Positions 1-9,201 of a stretch of DNA of 64,000 nt are shown piece by piece. Origin of the DNA: Pseudomonas sp. 31-12 (lineage in GTDB: Bacteria; Pseudomonadota; Gammaproteobacteria; Pseudomonadales; Pseudomonadaceae). The notes beneath the pieces are model-generated. The model was not told the DNA's origin. It searched no databases and was given only the letters and a program-made list of their open reading frames with translations. Numbering within the stretch: position 1 is the first letter of the stretch; each line of letters opens with the position of its first letter. Position numbers and translations under genes: made by a program. The stretch covers positions 2,294,001-2,358,000 of the forward strand of contig NZ_CP029482.1 of assembly GCF_003151075.1 (NCBI RefSeq). Reading direction: 5' to 3'.

Positions 1-739
1 TCAGGTGGCGGGTGCGCAAATCGCGCATCGCCCCTTTGAAAAACGGCGCACAGCTGTAGAACACGATCGGTGTGGTGAGGAACAGCGCGACCCAGCGCAG
101 GATGGTGTGCAGCTCGGGGCTGAGGTCGATATTGAATTCCGGCCAGGTGGCCATGGTCGCCATCATCGCCTGGAACCACAGCAGTCCGGCGACACCGAGT
201 TGGCGCAAGGCCAGGCGGTTTTCGCTGGCCAGTTGTTCGCTGGCGCGGTCGGCTTGATAGGGGTGTGCGGCGTAGCCGATGTGGCGCAATTCGCTGAGCA
301 CCTGGCTCAACGGCAATTGCGCGTCGGCCCAGCGTACGTGAAGGCGATGGTTGGACAGGTTCAATCGTGCTTCGGCCACCGCGGGCAAGGCGCGCAGGTG
401 TTTTTCGATCAACCAGCCGCAGGCGGCGCAGCTGATGCCTTCCATCAACAGGGTGGTTTCGGCGAGTTCGCCGTCGTGGCGCACGAAAGGCTTTTGCACG
501 TCGGCGCGGTCGTAGAGCGCCAACTCATCCACCAACTGCACCGGCAAGGCTTCGGGGTTGGCCGATGACTCGCTGCGATGCTGGTAATAGCTTTCCAGCC
601 CACCGGCCACAATCGCCTCAGCCACGGCCTGGCAACCCGGGCAGCAGAACTCGCGGGTTTCACCGAGGACCGCAGCGGTGAAGCGGCTGCCGGCCGGGAC
701 GGGCAGGGCGCAGTGGTAGCAGGGAGTTGGCGTGGTCAT
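1..739 (-). CDS. ccoI: Copper-translocating P-type ATPase CcoI (FixI), N-terminal part, cut by window edge
   Basis: Inner-membrane P1B-type ATPase that supplies copper for cbb3 oxidase assembly. Only about the first 246 residues are present; the gene runs off the left edge with no stop. The translation shows N-terminal Cys clusters (CYHC near residues 7-10, CCPGC near 32-36) and a heavy-metal-associated domain with GISCAAC, its CxxC at about 104-107, followed by the first membrane segments. The catalytic DKTGT core lies outside the window. It is the last visible member of ccoG-ccoH-ccoI, transcribed right to left. An in-frame ATG at 751 is an alternative start; neither start has a strong Shine-Dalgarno. 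A REP-type inverted repeat separates it from ccoH. Family assignment is firm from the Cys motifs and the context. Confidence 0.9.
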   Translation of the reverse strand, partial: MTTPTPCYHCALPVPAGSRFTAAVLGETREFCCPGCQAVAEAIVAGGLESYYQHRSESSANPEALPVQLVDELALYDRADVQKPFVRHDGELAETTLLMEGISCAACGWLIEKHLRALPAVAEARLNLSNHRLHVRWADAQLPLSQVLSELRHIGYAAHPYQADRASEQLASENRLALRQLGVAGLLWFQAMMATMATWPEFNIDLSPELHTILRWVALFLTTPIVFYSCAPFFKGAMRDLRTRHL

Positions 740-760
740 GTCTGTTGCCATGAGAACCAT

Positions 761-890
761 TGTGGCGAGGGAGCTTGCTCCCGTTCGGCTGCGAAGCAGT
801 CGCTATTGCGAACTCGCTATGCCTGAAAGAATCGGTTTGCTGGTTTCAGGGGCGCTTCGCACCCCAGCGGGAGCAAGCTCCCTCGCCACA
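761..890. repeat. REP-type inverted repeat, large class (REPIN)
   Basis: The outer arms TGTGGCGAGGGAGCTTGCTC and its reverse complement face each other about 130 bases apart. The same arms recur at 19805-19935 and 21782-21919. This copy lies between ccoH and ccoI, inside what should be one transcript, so it would form a large hairpin in the mRNA. Paired REPs (REPINs) of this sequence type are typical of fluorescent pseudomonads. Confidence 0.9.
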
Positions 891-911
891 GTTGACCGAA
901 TTCGCTGGATA

Positions 912-1451
912 TTACTTCTTCAGGTCTTCCGCGCCTTGCAGCGGCTCGTCACCCAAGAGCAGATCCTTGTCATGGCTGACCAGCTCTTCTTCGAACATGC
1001 GCCAGATGTGGTCGTCCTGAGTGCCCAGCAATTCGACGAAACGACGGCCTTCAACCTTGTCACTCAACTGGCCAATATAGCGGCCCTGTTCAGTTTCGCT
1101 GCGGGCCAGGGTGATCTTGCGATCCTTCTCCGGCTGGGTCGGCGAGATCAGGTTCAGCTCAAGGGTTTTCGGTTGGCTGTTGCCGCTCAGGCGCAAATCG
1201 ACTTCGCCGGTCACATCATCCAGATGAACGCTGGCGCGCAGCAACAGGGTCTGGGCCAGCAGCTCGCGGTCAAGGGAGCGGTTGATGCCTTTGCCGGCCT
1301 CGTAGTAGTTGTCGTTGACCAGGTTGTCCGGGTTGTTCACCGCGATGGTCACCATGGACAAGGTCAGGGTCACGGAACAGGCCAGGATGGCGATGATGAT
1401 CCATGGCCAAAGATGCTTGTACCAAGGGCTTGCGGCGTTTGCTGCGGGCAT
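912..1451 (-). CDS. ccoH: cbb3 oxidase assembly protein CcoH (FixH family)
   Basis: Single-pass inner-membrane protein (179 aa) needed for assembly or stability of cbb3 oxidase. It begins MPAANAASPWYKHLWPW and has one membrane segment near residues 12-36 (about WIIIAILACSVTLTLSMVTIAV), then a periplasmic FixH domain with the NPDNLVNDNYYEAGKGIN stretch typical of the family. The ATG at 1451 lies 11 bases after the ccoG stop, with a purine-rich GAGAGAAG just upstream. An upstream TTG (1466) would overlap ccoG and is less likely. It sits in the ccoGHI operon. Identification rests on the family motif and gene order. Confidence 0.88.
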   Translation of the reverse strand: MPAANAASPWYKHLWPWIIIAILACSVTLTLSMVTIAVNNPDNLVNDNYYEAGKGINRSLDRELLAQTLLLRASVHLDDVTGEVDLRLSGNSQPKTLELNLISPTQPEKDRKITLARSETEQGRYIGQLSDKVEGRRFVELLGTQDDHIWRMFEEELVSHDKDLLLGDEPLQGAEDLKK

Positions 1452-1462
1452 GATCACTTCTC

Positions 1463-2881
1463 TCAACGAATTTGTGGGCCGATGAATCGGCTCTTGGCTT
1501 CAACGTGGACGCTGTCGTCATCGGCATCCTTGAGGATGAATTTCACCTCGTTGGTGCTCGACGGCAGTTTTTCCGGTGCGATCGACAATTCGACCGGCTG
1601 GCTGAAAATCTCCCCGGCGGCGACTTTGATCTCGCGCTTGCCTTGCAGCTTCAGGTCCGGCAAACCGGAGGCTTCCAGCACGTAGGTATGGTCGTGCTGG
1701 TCTTTGTTCATGATCTTCAGGCTGTAGACGTTTTCGATCCGGCCTTCGGCGTTCTCGCGGTACAGCACGCGGTCCTTGCTGACGTCGAAACCCACCAGCG
1801 AACGCATGAAGAACGCGCCCGCCAGCAAGCCCATCATGGCCAGCAGCACCAGGGCATAGCCGATCAGGCGCGGGCGCAGTTTATGGGTTTTTTGCCCGGA
1901 CAGGTTGTGTTCGGTGGTGTAGCTGATCAACCCGCGGGGGTAGTCCATCTTGTCCATGATGCTGTCGCAGGCATCGATGCACGCCGCGCAGCCGATGCAT
2001 TCAATCTGCAGACCGTCCCGAATGTCGATCCCGGTCGGGCAGACCTGGACGCACATGGTGCAGTCGATGCAGTCGCCCAGGCCCTGGGCCTTGTAGTCGA
2101 TGCCTTTCTTGCGCGGGCCGCGGCTTTCACCACGGCGCGGATCGTAGGAAACGATCAGGGTGTCCTTGTCGAACATCACGCTCTGGAAACGCGCATACGG
2201 GCACATGTAAATGCACACCTGCTCACGCAACCAGCCGGCGTTGCCGTAGGTGGCGAGGGTGAAGAAACCGACCCAGAAATACGACCAGCCATCGGCTTCG
2301 CCGGTGAAGAAGTCGATCGTCAGTTCGCGAATGGGCGAGAAGTAACCGACGAAGGTCATGCCGGTGACGAAGCCGATCAGCAGCCACATCGAGTGCTTGC
2401 TGAATTTGCGCAGGAATTTGTTGGCACTCATCGGCGCCTTGTCGAGTTTGATGCGCTGATTGCGGTCGCCTTCGGTGACCTTTTCGCACCACATGAAAAT
2501 CCACGTCCAGACGCTCTGCGGGCAGGTATAGCCGCACCACACCCGACCGGCGTACACGGTAATGAAGAACAGGCCGAAGGCGCTGACGATCAGGATCCCG
2601 GAAAGCAGGATGAAATCCTGAGGCCAGAAGGTCGCCCCGAAGATGAAAAACTTGCGCTCCGGCAGGTTCCACCAGACGGCTTGATGGCCGCCCCAGTTCA
2701 GCCAGACCGTGCCGAAATACAGCAGAAACAACCCGGCACCGCCCATCATCCGCAGGTTGCGGAACAGGCCGGTGAAGGCTCGCGTGTAGATTTTTTCCCG
2801 AGAGGCGTAGAGGTCGACGCTGGTGTTCGCGTCTTTGGCTGGCGGTGTGACGTCGTGTACCGGAATCTGATTGCTCATCAT
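1463..2881 (-). CDS. ccoG: cbb3 oxidase accessory protein CcoG (FixG/RdxA), polyferredoxin-like
   Basis: Membrane-bound iron-sulfur protein (472 aa) that acts as a cupric reductase or assembly factor for cbb3 oxidase. After a soluble N-terminus come several membrane segments with CGYTCPQSVW, then two 4Fe-4S ferredoxin motifs (CIDCTMCVQVCP and CIGCAACIDACD), a further membrane segment and a C-terminal periplasmic FixG domain. Two consecutive ATG codons (2881 and 2878) are possible starts. First gene of ccoGHI. An ANR-like box lies about 150 bases upstream (3030-3043). Length and motifs match the family throughout. Confidence 0.95.
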   Translation of the reverse strand: MMSNQIPVHDVTPPAKDANTSVDLYASREKIYTRAFTGLFRNLRMMGGAGLFLLYFGTVWLNWGGHQAVWWNLPERKFFIFGATFWPQDFILLSGILIVSAFGLFFITVYAGRVWCGYTCPQSVWTWIFMWCEKVTEGDRNQRIKLDKAPMSANKFLRKFSKHSMWLLIGFVTGMTFVGYFSPIRELTIDFFTGEADGWSYFWVGFFTLATYGNAGWLREQVCIYMCPYARFQSVMFDKDTLIVSYDPRRGESRGPRKKGIDYKAQGLGDCIDCTMCVQVCPTGIDIRDGLQIECIGCAACIDACDSIMDKMDYPRGLISYTTEHNLSGQKTHKLRPRLIGYALVLLAMMGLLAGAFFMRSLVGFDVSKDRVLYRENAEGRIENVYSLKIMNKDQHDHTYVLEASGLPDLKLQGKREIKVAAGEIFSQPVELSIAPEKLPSSTNEVKFILKDADDDSVHVEAKSRFIGPQIR

Positions 2882-3440
2882 TGCATCCCACGGCAGTGGA
2901 AAAATGCCTCGGTCAGTACATGCCGACCGCGGTCAAAAAGAGGTGTTGCAGTGGCGCAATGATACGCCTGTCGCTCTAGCTCAAGGGTGCGACCTTTGGT
3001 CACGTTGGTGGAAATCAACTGACAGTGTAATGACTTGAATCAATTGACTTGTGAATTATGGACGGTTTTGCAGGGCGCGCCGGTCCATCAGCACGGGTTG
3101 ATCAAATCGCACAGGGCTGGAAGGAGCGTCCGCCACGTTGCGAGTCATTACCTCAGCCTGGGGGGCGCAAATCAGCAGTCACGCTCGTATCGAGCAGGAA
3201 CATCAGGACAGATCCACAGATCGATGAAGGTGATTGCACGCTCGATTTAGAGGCATCACCAACAAGCAAACAATGGTTGAATTTATGTTCGTTAGTTGGG
3301 GGTTTCTCAAATATTTGATAGTTTTAGAAACATAGGTTGTTAATTGCGAGCTTTGCATGGATTTAAAGCGTGGCATAAGTTGTTGGTAGGCTTGTAAGTT
3401 GCACGCCTGTTAACTAATCTTGTTATGGAAATGGAATTCT
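2882..3440. other. Intergenic region between divergent ccoG and metallophosphoesterase
   Basis: About 560 bases with no convincing gene. The ccoG-proximal part is GC-rich and holds an ANR-like box at 3030-3043. From about 3250 onward the base composition becomes clearly AT-rich and continues so into the metallophosphoesterase gene. Short open frames on the plus strand (for example from 3058) have atypical codon use and no recognisable protein; I do not call them. Confidence 0.6.
3030..3043 (-). promoter_or_regulatory. Possible ANR/FNR box upstream of ccoG
   Basis: On the minus strand the site reads TTGATTCAAGTCAT, matching the ANR consensus TTGAT-N4-ATCAA at 8 of 10 fixed positions, or 9 of 10 if R is allowed at the start of the right half. 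It lies about 150 bases before the ccoG start. Inference only; no matching -10 was firmly identified. Confidence 0.4.
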
Positions 3441-4463
3441 ATGTTTTTGACTAAGTGCACCAAGCCACTTACTGTCGTGTTGTTATGTGTTGCCGCGTCG
3501 GCTGCCCATGCGAACCCCACCGACTTCTCGCCTCGCCATTTGATATTTACTTCGGATCCGCAATTCCCCTGGACCGAAAGTTCCGATTACGGTTGGGAGG
3601 AGTCGGATTCGGACCGAGACAAGCGTTCTCGTTGGTTGATTGAAACCCAGTATTCGGATGTCGCCAGTTTTCGGAGCAACCACAGCCAGGACCCTGGCCA
3701 TATTCCGGTCATGATCAATGGGGATATGACGGCTTTCGGCCACGGCAGCGAACGCTCCACAACCCAGTCGATTCTGGAGAAGTACCTGGGCGGTGTTTAT
3801 GACTACGGTCTGGGTAATCACGACTACGAAAACAATATTAATGACTGCAGTTTTCCCGAGAATAATTGCGCCGCTGGTAGCATTGTTGAGTTGCGGGGAA
3901 AATATTGGGGGAAGGTCAATACGTTTGATTTTGCAGCTCGGAGCGAGGGGGGTGCAAAAGTTTATTACGGAAGTCTTGCTTATTCAAAGTCTGTGGGTGA
4001 TGTTCACCTGATACAACTCAATAACGAGCCTACTTACACGGTGAATTTTTCCTCGGGGTTTCCTTTGAATAAGGTTAACTTTGAAATCTCGGATGCGCTG
4101 GATTGGCTGGAGCGCGATCTGCTGCAGGCGCGCAATCAGGGTCAGATCATTTTAATTAATATGCACAAACCTGATCGCTGGAAGGGAAGCCCGGAACAGA
4201 TTGAACGCTTCAAGGCCATGATTGCACGCTACGAGGTCACCGCGGTGTTCGCAGGGCATTTACATAGTGAACCGGGGCGTTTTACCGGATGGAACAGGAC
4301 GGATTACTTTGGTGACGTTCCGGTGTTCCTGAGTGGCGGCGCTTCCAATCAGACCTACCTGATCGCCAGTTTTGCGCTGGATCGCAAGACGCTGACGGTG
4401 CATCAGGTCAACGGTAACAACTGGCCAAGCCGCAAGGAGGTCGAAACCATCGCGGTTCGATAA
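3441..4463 (+). CDS. Secreted calcineurin-like metallophosphoesterase
   Basis: Exported phosphoesterase of unknown substrate (340 aa). The signal peptide is about residues 1-20 (MFLTKCTKPLTVVLLCVAASAAHA, cut after AHA). The metal-ligand motifs of the calcineurin-like fold appear in order: FTSDPQFPW, MINGDMTAFGHG, GLGNHDYENN, NMHKP and FAGHLHSE. Start chosen at ATG 3441 because it gives the signal peptide directly; an in-frame TTG at 3420 only adds seven residues. The gene is more AT-rich in its first two thirds than its neighbours and lies on the opposite strand between ccoG and ccoP1, which are normally adjacent, so recent acquisition is likely. Fold assignment is strong; the substrate is unknown. 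Confidence 0.85.
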   Translation: MFLTKCTKPLTVVLLCVAASAAHANPTDFSPRHLIFTSDPQFPWTESSDYGWEESDSDRDKRSRWLIETQYSDVASFRSNHSQDPGHIPVMINGDMTAFGHGSERSTTQSILEKYLGGVYDYGLGNHDYENNINDCSFPENNCAAGSIVELRGKYWGKVNTFDFAARSEGGAKVYYGSLAYSKSVGDVHLIQLNNEPTYTVNFSSGFPLNKVNFEISDALDWLERDLLQARNQGQIILINMHKPDRWKGSPEQIERFKAMIARYEVTAVFAGHLHSEPGRFTGWNRTDYFGDVPVFLSGGASNQTYLIASFALDRKTLTVHQVNGNNWPSRKEVETIAVR

Positions 4464-4488
4464 TCCCCACATTCCGGCCCCAAACGAA

Positions 4489-4520
4489 AACGGCCCCGTC
4501 AAATGACGGGGCCGTTTTTT
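4489..4520. terminator. Bidirectional rho-independent terminator
   Basis: A 12-bp perfect stem, AACGGCCCCGTC with GACGGGGCCGTT, is followed by a run of T on the plus strand and preceded by A-rich bases. It sits between the converging metallophosphoesterase and ccoP1 genes and can serve both. Confidence 0.92.
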
Positions 4521-4541
4521 TGTTGCAGCAAGCGTGTGCCT

Positions 4542-5525
4542 TTACTGAGCGTCTTCCGCCGGCGCTTTCTCACCGTGAGAGAGGCTGTAGACGTAAGCGG
4601 CCAGCAGGTGAACCTTGTCGTTGCCTTGCAGCTGTTCTTGCGCAGGCATCTGGCCCTGACGGCCGTAACGGATGGTCTGCTGCAGTTGAGCGAAGCTCGA
4701 ACCGTAGATGAACGCTGCCGGGTGAGTCAGGTCAGGTGCGCCCATCGCTGGGGTGCCTTTGCCTTCCGGACCGTGGCATACCGCGCAATTGGCGGCGAAC
4801 AGCTTCTGACCGGCGACCGGATCAGCCTTGGTGCCTTCCGGCAGCTTGCGGCCATCGAGGTTGGTCAGCACGAACGAAGCAACGTCCGCAACGCCTTGCT
4901 CGCCGATCACGTCAGCCCACGCTGGCATGACCGCGTGACGGCCACCCATGATGGTGGTCTTGATGGTTTCCGCTTCACCACCCCAGCGCCAGTCGGCGTC
5001 GGTCAGGTTCGGGAAGCCATAAGCGCCTTTTGCGTCGGAGCCGTGGCAGACCGAGCAGTTGGAGGCGAACAGGCGGCCACCCATCTTCAGGGCTTGCGGG
5101 TCCTTGGCGACTTCTTCAATCGGCATGGAAGCGAACTTGGCGAAGATCGGACCGAACTTGGCGTCCGACTTGGCCATTTCCTTTTCCCACTCGTGAACGC
5201 CGGTCCAGCCAGTCTGGCCGTTGGCGAACGCGGTCTGCTTCTCGTTATCCAGGTAGTTGTAACCTGGCAGCAGGCCTTTCCAGTTGCCCAGGCCCGGGTA
5301 CAGCACCAGGTAGCCCAAGGCGAAGATGATGGTGCCCACGAACAGCATGAACCACCATTTCGGCAGTGGGTTGTCGTACTCCTCGATCCCGTCGAAGGAG
5401 TGGCCAACCGTTTCCTCTGTCTGCTCGGCTCGCTGGCCCTTGCGGGTGGACAGCAGCAGCCAGGTCAGGGCGAAGATGGTGCCGAGACTGAGGACTGTGA
5501 CGTACAGACTCCAGAACGTAGTCAT
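4542..5525 (-). CDS. ccoP: cbb3 cytochrome c oxidase subunit III CcoP (operon 1)
   Basis: Diheme cytochrome c subunit (327 aa) that passes electrons to CcoO/CcoN. Two N-terminal membrane segments (about 8-26 and 56-76) are followed by two c-type heme sites, CSVCH at 157-161 and CAVCH at 247-251. The start ATG overlaps the ccoQ stop by four bases (ATGA), indicating translational coupling. Compared with the second copy (8248-9201) it carries about 14 extra residues around 91-105 ([14 protein letters not shown]). Last gene of ccoNOQP-1. Confidence 0.96.
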   Translation of the reverse strand: MTTFWSLYVTVLSLGTIFALTWLLLSTRKGQRAEQTEETVGHSFDGIEEYDNPLPKWWFMLFVGTIIFALGYLVLYPGLGNWKGLLPGYNYLDNEKQTAFANGQTGWTGVHEWEKEMAKSDAKFGPIFAKFASMPIEEVAKDPQALKMGGRLFASNCSVCHGSDAKGAYGFPNLTDADWRWGGEAETIKTTIMGGRHAVMPAWADVIGEQGVADVASFVLTNLDGRKLPEGTKADPVAGQKLFAANCAVCHGPEGKGTPAMGAPDLTHPAAFIYGSSFAQLQQTIRYGRQGQMPAQEQLQGNDKVHLLAAYVYSLSHGEKAPAEDAQ

Positions 5526-5707
5526 TCTTTGTTACTCCTAGAAGCTTGCTCGACGTGCTTGATGGCTTCGGGATCATCCGCGAAAGGCAGCAAGGTCGCG
5601 TCTTCAAACTCCGACTTGCGCTTGGGGCTGAATACCCATAACGCCAGACCGATGAAGGCCACCATCACAACAACGGTGCCCAGGCCACGAATCATCCCGA
5701 TATCCAT
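5522..5707 (-). CDS. ccoQ: cbb3 oxidase small subunit CcoQ (operon 1)
   Basis: Small membrane protein (61 aa) that stabilises the cbb3 complex. It has one membrane segment (about residues 6-26, [20 protein letters not shown]) and the FSPKRK positive stretch after it, as in FixQ/CcoQ. It lies between ccoO and ccoP and overlaps the ccoP start by four bases. Length and position are typical. Confidence 0.92.
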   Translation of the reverse strand: MDIGMIRGLGTVVVMVAFIGLALWVFSPKRKSEFEDATLLPFADDPEAIKHVEQASRSNKE

Positions 5708-5712
5708 CTAAA

Positions 5713-6321
5713 TCACCGTTTGCTTTTGATGATGGTGCCCAGGCCTTGCAGATAGGCCACCAGCGCGTCCATTTCGGTTTTGCCCTTCACAGCATCCTTG
5801 GCACCGGCGATGTCTTCGTCGGTGTAAGGGACGCCGAGCGTGCGCAAGACTTCCATTTTCTTGGCGGTGTCTTTGCCGTCGAGCTTGTTTTCCACGAGGA
5901 ACGGGTAGGCCGGCATTTTCGACTCAGGCACCACGTTGCGCGGGTTGTACAAGTGCGCACGCTGCCAGTCATCGGAGTAACGACCGCCGACACGGGCCAG
6001 GTCCGGACCGGTACGCTTGGAACCCCACAGGAACGGGTGGTCCCAGACGCTTTCACCGGCAACGGAGTAGTGGCCGTAACGTTCGGTTTCAGCACGGAAC
6101 GGGCGGATCATCTGCGAGTGGCAGCCGACACAACCGTTGGCGATGTACACGTCGCGGCCTTCCAGTTCAAGGGCGGTGCGCGGCTTCATGCCTTCGACCG
6201 GCTTGTTGGTGACGTCCTGGAAAAACAGCGGAACGATCTGGGTCAGGCCGCCGATGCTGACGGCGATAACCATGAAAAAGGCCAGCAGGCCAATGTTCTT
6301 CTCGACTGCTTCATGCTTCAT
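5713..6321 (-). CDS. ccoO: cbb3 cytochrome c oxidase subunit II CcoO (operon 1)
   Basis: Membrane-anchored monoheme cytochrome c (202 aa). An N-terminal anchor (about 10-30) precedes the heme-binding CVGCH at 64-68 and the conserved SQMIRPF segment. Its ATG shares one base with the ccoN stop (TGATG), so translation is probably coupled. Very similar to the second copy at 9417-10025. Confidence 0.96.
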   Translation of the reverse strand: MKHEAVEKNIGLLAFFMVIAVSIGGLTQIVPLFFQDVTNKPVEGMKPRTALELEGRDVYIANGCVGCHSQMIRPFRAETERYGHYSVAGESVWDHPFLWGSKRTGPDLARVGGRYSDDWQRAHLYNPRNVVPESKMPAYPFLVENKLDGKDTAKKMEVLRTLGVPYTDEDIAGAKDAVKGKTEMDALVAYLQGLGTIIKSKR

Positions 6322-7763
6322 CAGTGAGCTCCAACTACAGCAATCTGAGCGGCGGCTTCGGCTTCAGCCGGGTTCGAGGCACGTACGGTCCGCCATACGT
6401 TGTAGGCCATGAACAGCATGCCGCTGGCAAAGAACGCACCGCCCAGGGCGCGAACGATGAAACCAGGGTGGCTGGCTTGCAGGGCTTCGACGAACGAGTA
6501 GGTGAGGGTGCCGTCGTCGTTGATTGCACGCCACATCAGGCCCTGGGTGATGCCGTTGACCCACATCGAAGCGATGTACAGAACGGTGCCGATGGTCGCA
6601 AGCCAGAAGTGCGCGTTGATCAGGCCGATGCTGTGCATCTGCGCGCGACCGAACAGTTTCGGGATCATGTGATAGATGGCGCCGATCGAGATCATCGCAA
6701 CCCAGCCCAAGGCGCCGGCGTGTACGTGGCCGATGGTCCAGTCGGTGTAGTGCGACAGCGAGTTCACGGTCTTGATGGCCATCATCGGGCCTTCAAAGGT
6801 CGACATGCCGTAGAAGGCCAGCGACACAACCAGGAAGCGCAGGATCGGGTCGGTGCGCAGCTTATGCCAGGCGCCCGACAGGGTCATCATGCCGTTGATC
6901 ATGCCGCCCCAGCTTGGAGCCAGCAGGATGATCGACATCGCCATGCCCAGGGACTGAGCCCAGTCCGGCAGTGCGGTGTAGTGCAGGTGGTGCGGACCGG
7001 CCCAGATGTACAGGGTGATCAGCGCCCAGAAGTGCACGATCGACAGGCGATAGGAGTAGATCGGACGCTCGGCCTGTTTCGGAACGAAGTAATACATCAT
7101 TCCCAGGAAGCCGGTGGTCAGGAAGAAACCGACCGCGTTGTGGCCGTACCACCACTGGATCATCGCGTCAGTCGCACCGGCGTAGGCCGAGTAGGACTTG
7201 AAGAAGCTGACCGGCAGGGACGCGTGGTTGACGATGTGCAGCATCGCCGTCACGACGATGAAGGCACCGTAGAACCAGTTACCCACATAGATATGCTTGG
7301 TGTTGCGCTTGGTGATGGTGCCGAAGAACACCAGACCGTAGGACACCCAGACGATGGCCAGCAGAATAGCCAGGGGCCATTCCAGTTCCGCGTATTCCTT
7401 GGTGGTGGTGTAACCCAACGGCAAGGTAATGATCGCGCCGACAATGACCGCTTGCCAACCCCAGAAGGTGAAGGCCGCGAGGCTGTCGGAAATCAGTCGC
7501 GTTTGGCAGGTTCGCTGCACGACGTAATAAGAAGTGGCAAACAGAGCACAACCACCGAAGGCGAAAATCACCAGGTTGGTGTGCAACGGGCGTAAGCGTC
7601 CAAAAGTCGTCCACGGCAGACCGAAGTTCAATTCCGGCCATACAAGCTGTGAGGCGATGAAGACACCAAGCCCCATGCCAAGGATCCCCCAGACCACCGT
7701 CATGATGGCGAACTGGCGGACTACCTTATAGTTATAAGCAGTCGGACTGATTGCTGTGCTCAT
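6321..7763 (-). CDS. ccoN: cbb3 cytochrome c oxidase subunit I CcoN (operon 1)
   Basis: Catalytic heme-copper subunit (480 aa), polytopic inner-membrane protein that reduces oxygen and pumps protons. Conserved histidine motifs are visible: RPLHTN (low-spin heme), [10 protein letters not shown] (copper B), WAGPHHLHY (copper B pair) and [11 protein letters not shown] (hemes). Start taken at ATG 7763 ([18 protein letters not shown]) because this matches the second copy; the open frame extends to 7928 without conserved sequence. By position next to ccoG this corresponds to operon 1 of P. aeruginosa, which is expressed even in air. The upstream region has a sigma-70-like promoter and an imperfect ANR site. 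Confidence 0.96.
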   Translation of the reverse strand: MSTAISPTAYNYKVVRQFAIMTVVWGILGMGLGVFIASQLVWPELNFGLPWTTFGRLRPLHTNLVIFAFGGCALFATSYYVVQRTCQTRLISDSLAAFTFWGWQAVIVGAIITLPLGYTTTKEYAELEWPLAILLAIVWVSYGLVFFGTITKRNTKHIYVGNWFYGAFIVVTAMLHIVNHASLPVSFFKSYSAYAGATDAMIQWWYGHNAVGFFLTTGFLGMMYYFVPKQAERPIYSYRLSIVHFWALITLYIWAGPHHLHYTALPDWAQSLGMAMSIILLAPSWGGMINGMMTLSGAWHKLRTDPILRFLVVSLAFYGMSTFEGPMMAIKTVNSLSHYTDWTIGHVHAGALGWVAMISIGAIYHMIPKLFGRAQMHSIGLINAHFWLATIGTVLYIASMWVNGITQGLMWRAINDDGTLTYSFVEALQASHPGFIVRALGGAFFASGMLFMAYNVWRTVRASNPAEAEAAAQIAVVGAH

Positions 7764-7814
7764 TCTAAGGTTCCACGGTTTGGGTGTTTTATTAGGAGTA
7801 AAAATCGGCCGCAA

Positions 7815-7842
7815 GTATGTAGAAAGCGGGGGGTCATTGCAA
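7815..7842 (-). promoter_or_regulatory. Putative sigma-70 promoter of ccoNOQP-1
   Basis: On the minus strand TTGCAA and CATACT are spaced 16 bases apart, about 50 bases before the ccoN1 start. This fits a housekeeping-type promoter. Prediction only. Confidence 0.4.
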
Positions 7843-7848
7843 CGCGCC

Positions 7849-7862
7849 ATGACCTGGGTCAA
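7849..7862 (-). promoter_or_regulatory. Imperfect ANR-like box upstream of ccoN1
   Basis: The minus strand reads TTGACCCAGGTCAT, i.e. TTGAC-N4-GTCAT against the consensus TTGAY-N4-RTCAA, with the last base wrong. It lies about 90 bases before ccoN1, just upstream of the putative -35. It is weaker than the perfect box ahead of ccoN2. Confidence 0.4.
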
Positions 7863-7863
7863 T

Positions 7864-8204
7864 GCTTTCAAAAGCTGATTCTGCGGCCTTTCCATGCGCC
7901 GCGTAAGGACAAAATCGGCCTCGGACAAAATGTCGCAGTGAACGAAAAAGGTGAGGGGGTCAGGTCAGTTGTTACGGGGTGTGTTCAAACACAACGATCG
8001 GGTGACCGATGGCAATTGGCACGACAGCCGGTATCTACCAGCCTTTGCGGCCTGTCATCGAGCAGATTCGTCGAACACATCGGGTTGAGTCGACCTGGAA
8101 CCGGCTCATGCCAGTTCGCATCGGAGCAAGCTTAGACCCGAATCAGGTGAACCGAAAGGAGGACCAACGGAGGGGTGCGACACTTGGTCGCAAAGAGGCA
8201 GGGA
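7864..8204. other. Non-coding gap between the two cco operons
   Basis: Together with the flanking promoter and hairpin this is a stretch of about 480 bases (7764-8247) between ccoP2 and ccoN1. I see no coding potential; open frames on the plus strand lack conserved sequence. It holds the ccoN1 promoter region on one side and the hairpin at 8205-8233 on the other. Confidence 0.6.
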
Positions 8205-8233
8205 ACTGCCGCATCCGGGGAGAATGCGGCAGT
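8205..8233 (-). terminator. Hairpin just after ccoP2
   Basis: A perfect 10-bp stem (ACTGCCGCAT with ATGCGGCAGT, 9-base loop) begins 15 bases after the ccoP2 stop. On the minus strand it is followed by a pyrimidine-rich but not uniform T tract (TTCCCTGCCTCTTT), so it is a weak terminator or an mRNA-stabilising hairpin between the two operons. Confidence 0.6.
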
Positions 8234-8247
8234 AGAGCGGTCGAGAT

Positions 8248-9201
8248 TTATTCGCGTTTGTCTTCGGCTTGCAGACGGTCGGTGTTCAGACCGTGAGACA
8301 GGCTGTAAACGTAGGCGGCCAGCAATTGCACCTTGTCGTTGCCGAGCAGTTCGTTCTGCGCCGGCATATGGCCCTGGCGGCCATGGCGGATGGTCTGTTG
8401 CAGTTGCGCCAGGCTTGTACCGTAGATGAATCCGGCCGGTTGCGTCAGGTTCGGCGCGCCCATGGCTTCAGTGCCCTTGCCGGTTGCCCCATGACAGGCT
8501 ACGCACGTGGTGCTGAACGCTTGCTGTCCAGCGTGCAGATCGGCGGTGTCGTCAGCGGGCAGTGGCAGGCCGGCCAGTTCGTGACGCACATACGCGGCCA
8601 CGTTCTTCACGCCGGCCTCACCGAGGATTTCACCCCAGGCCGGCATGGCCGCCATGCGACCGCCCATGATTGTGGTCTTGATCATCTCGGCGTCGCCGCC
8701 CCAACGCCAGTTGCTGTCGGCCAGGTTCGGGAAGCCGAAAGCGCCCTTGGCATCCGAGCCGTGGCACACCGAGCAGTTGGACGCAAACAGGCGACCACCC
8801 ATTTTCAGCGCTTGCGGGTCATTGGCCACTTCTTGCACCGGCATGGCGGCGAATTTGGCGAAGATCGGCCCGAACCTGGCGTCTGCCTTGTTCATCTCCT
8901 TTTCCCATTCGTGGACGCCGGTCCAGCCGTCCTCGTAACCCGGCAGGATGCCTTTCCAGTTGCCCAGGCCCGGATAAAGAATCAGGTAGCCCACGGCGAA
9001 TACCAGCGTGCCGGCGAACAGCATGAACCACCACTGCGGCAGCGGATTGTCGTACTCCTCGATGCCGTCGAAGCTGTGGCCCATGGTCTGGTCGACGCTG
9101 CCCTTGGTTTCGCCCTTGCGGGTGCCGATCAGCAGCCAGGTCAGGCCGATCAGGCTGCCGATGGTCAGTACGCAGATCCACGTACTCCAGAAGGTGGTCA
9201 T
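8248..9201 (-). CDS. ccoP: cbb3 cytochrome c oxidase subunit III CcoP (operon 2)
   Basis: Second diheme CcoP (317 aa), with two membrane segments and heme sites CSVCH at 143-147 and CVACH at 233-237. Aligned to copy 1, it lacks about 14 residues between the membrane anchor and the cytochrome domain: LPGYE runs directly into [10 protein letters not shown]. The C-terminal tail is also different. The ATG overlaps the ccoQ2 stop (ATGA). Last gene of ccoNOQP-2. Confidence 0.96.
   Translation of the reverse strand: MTTFWSTWICVLTIGSLIGLTWLLIGTRKGETKGSVDQTMGHSFDGIEEYDNPLPQWWFMLFAGTLVFAVGYLILYPGLGNWKGILPGYEDGWTGVHEWEKEMNKADARFGPIFAKFAAMPVQEVANDPQALKMGGRLFASNCSVCHGSDAKGAFGFPNLADSNWRWGGDAEMIKTTIMGGRMAAMPAWGEILGEAGVKNVAAYVRHELAGLPLPADDTADLHAGQQAFSTTCVACHGATGKGTEAMGAPNLTQPAGFIYGTSLAQLQQTIRHGRQGHMPAQNELLGNDKVQLLAAYVYSLSHGLNTDRLQAEDKRE

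Noticed and set aside
5..568. Long plus-strand open frame opposite ccoI
   Set aside because: Complement of a clearly coding GC-rich gene; composition and repeats are typical of shadow frames.
761..890. CRISPR-like repeats
   Set aside because: Repeats are paired inverted arms at scattered sites, not regularly spaced direct repeats.
1472..2962. 496-codon plus-strand frame opposite ccoG
   Set aside because: Antisense to an unambiguous CcoG with ferredoxin motifs; His/Gln/Asp-rich shadow protein without any domain.
3058..3318. Small plus-strand frames in the ccoG-phosphoesterase gap
   Set aside because: No ribosome site, no recognisable protein, and composition changes within the frame.
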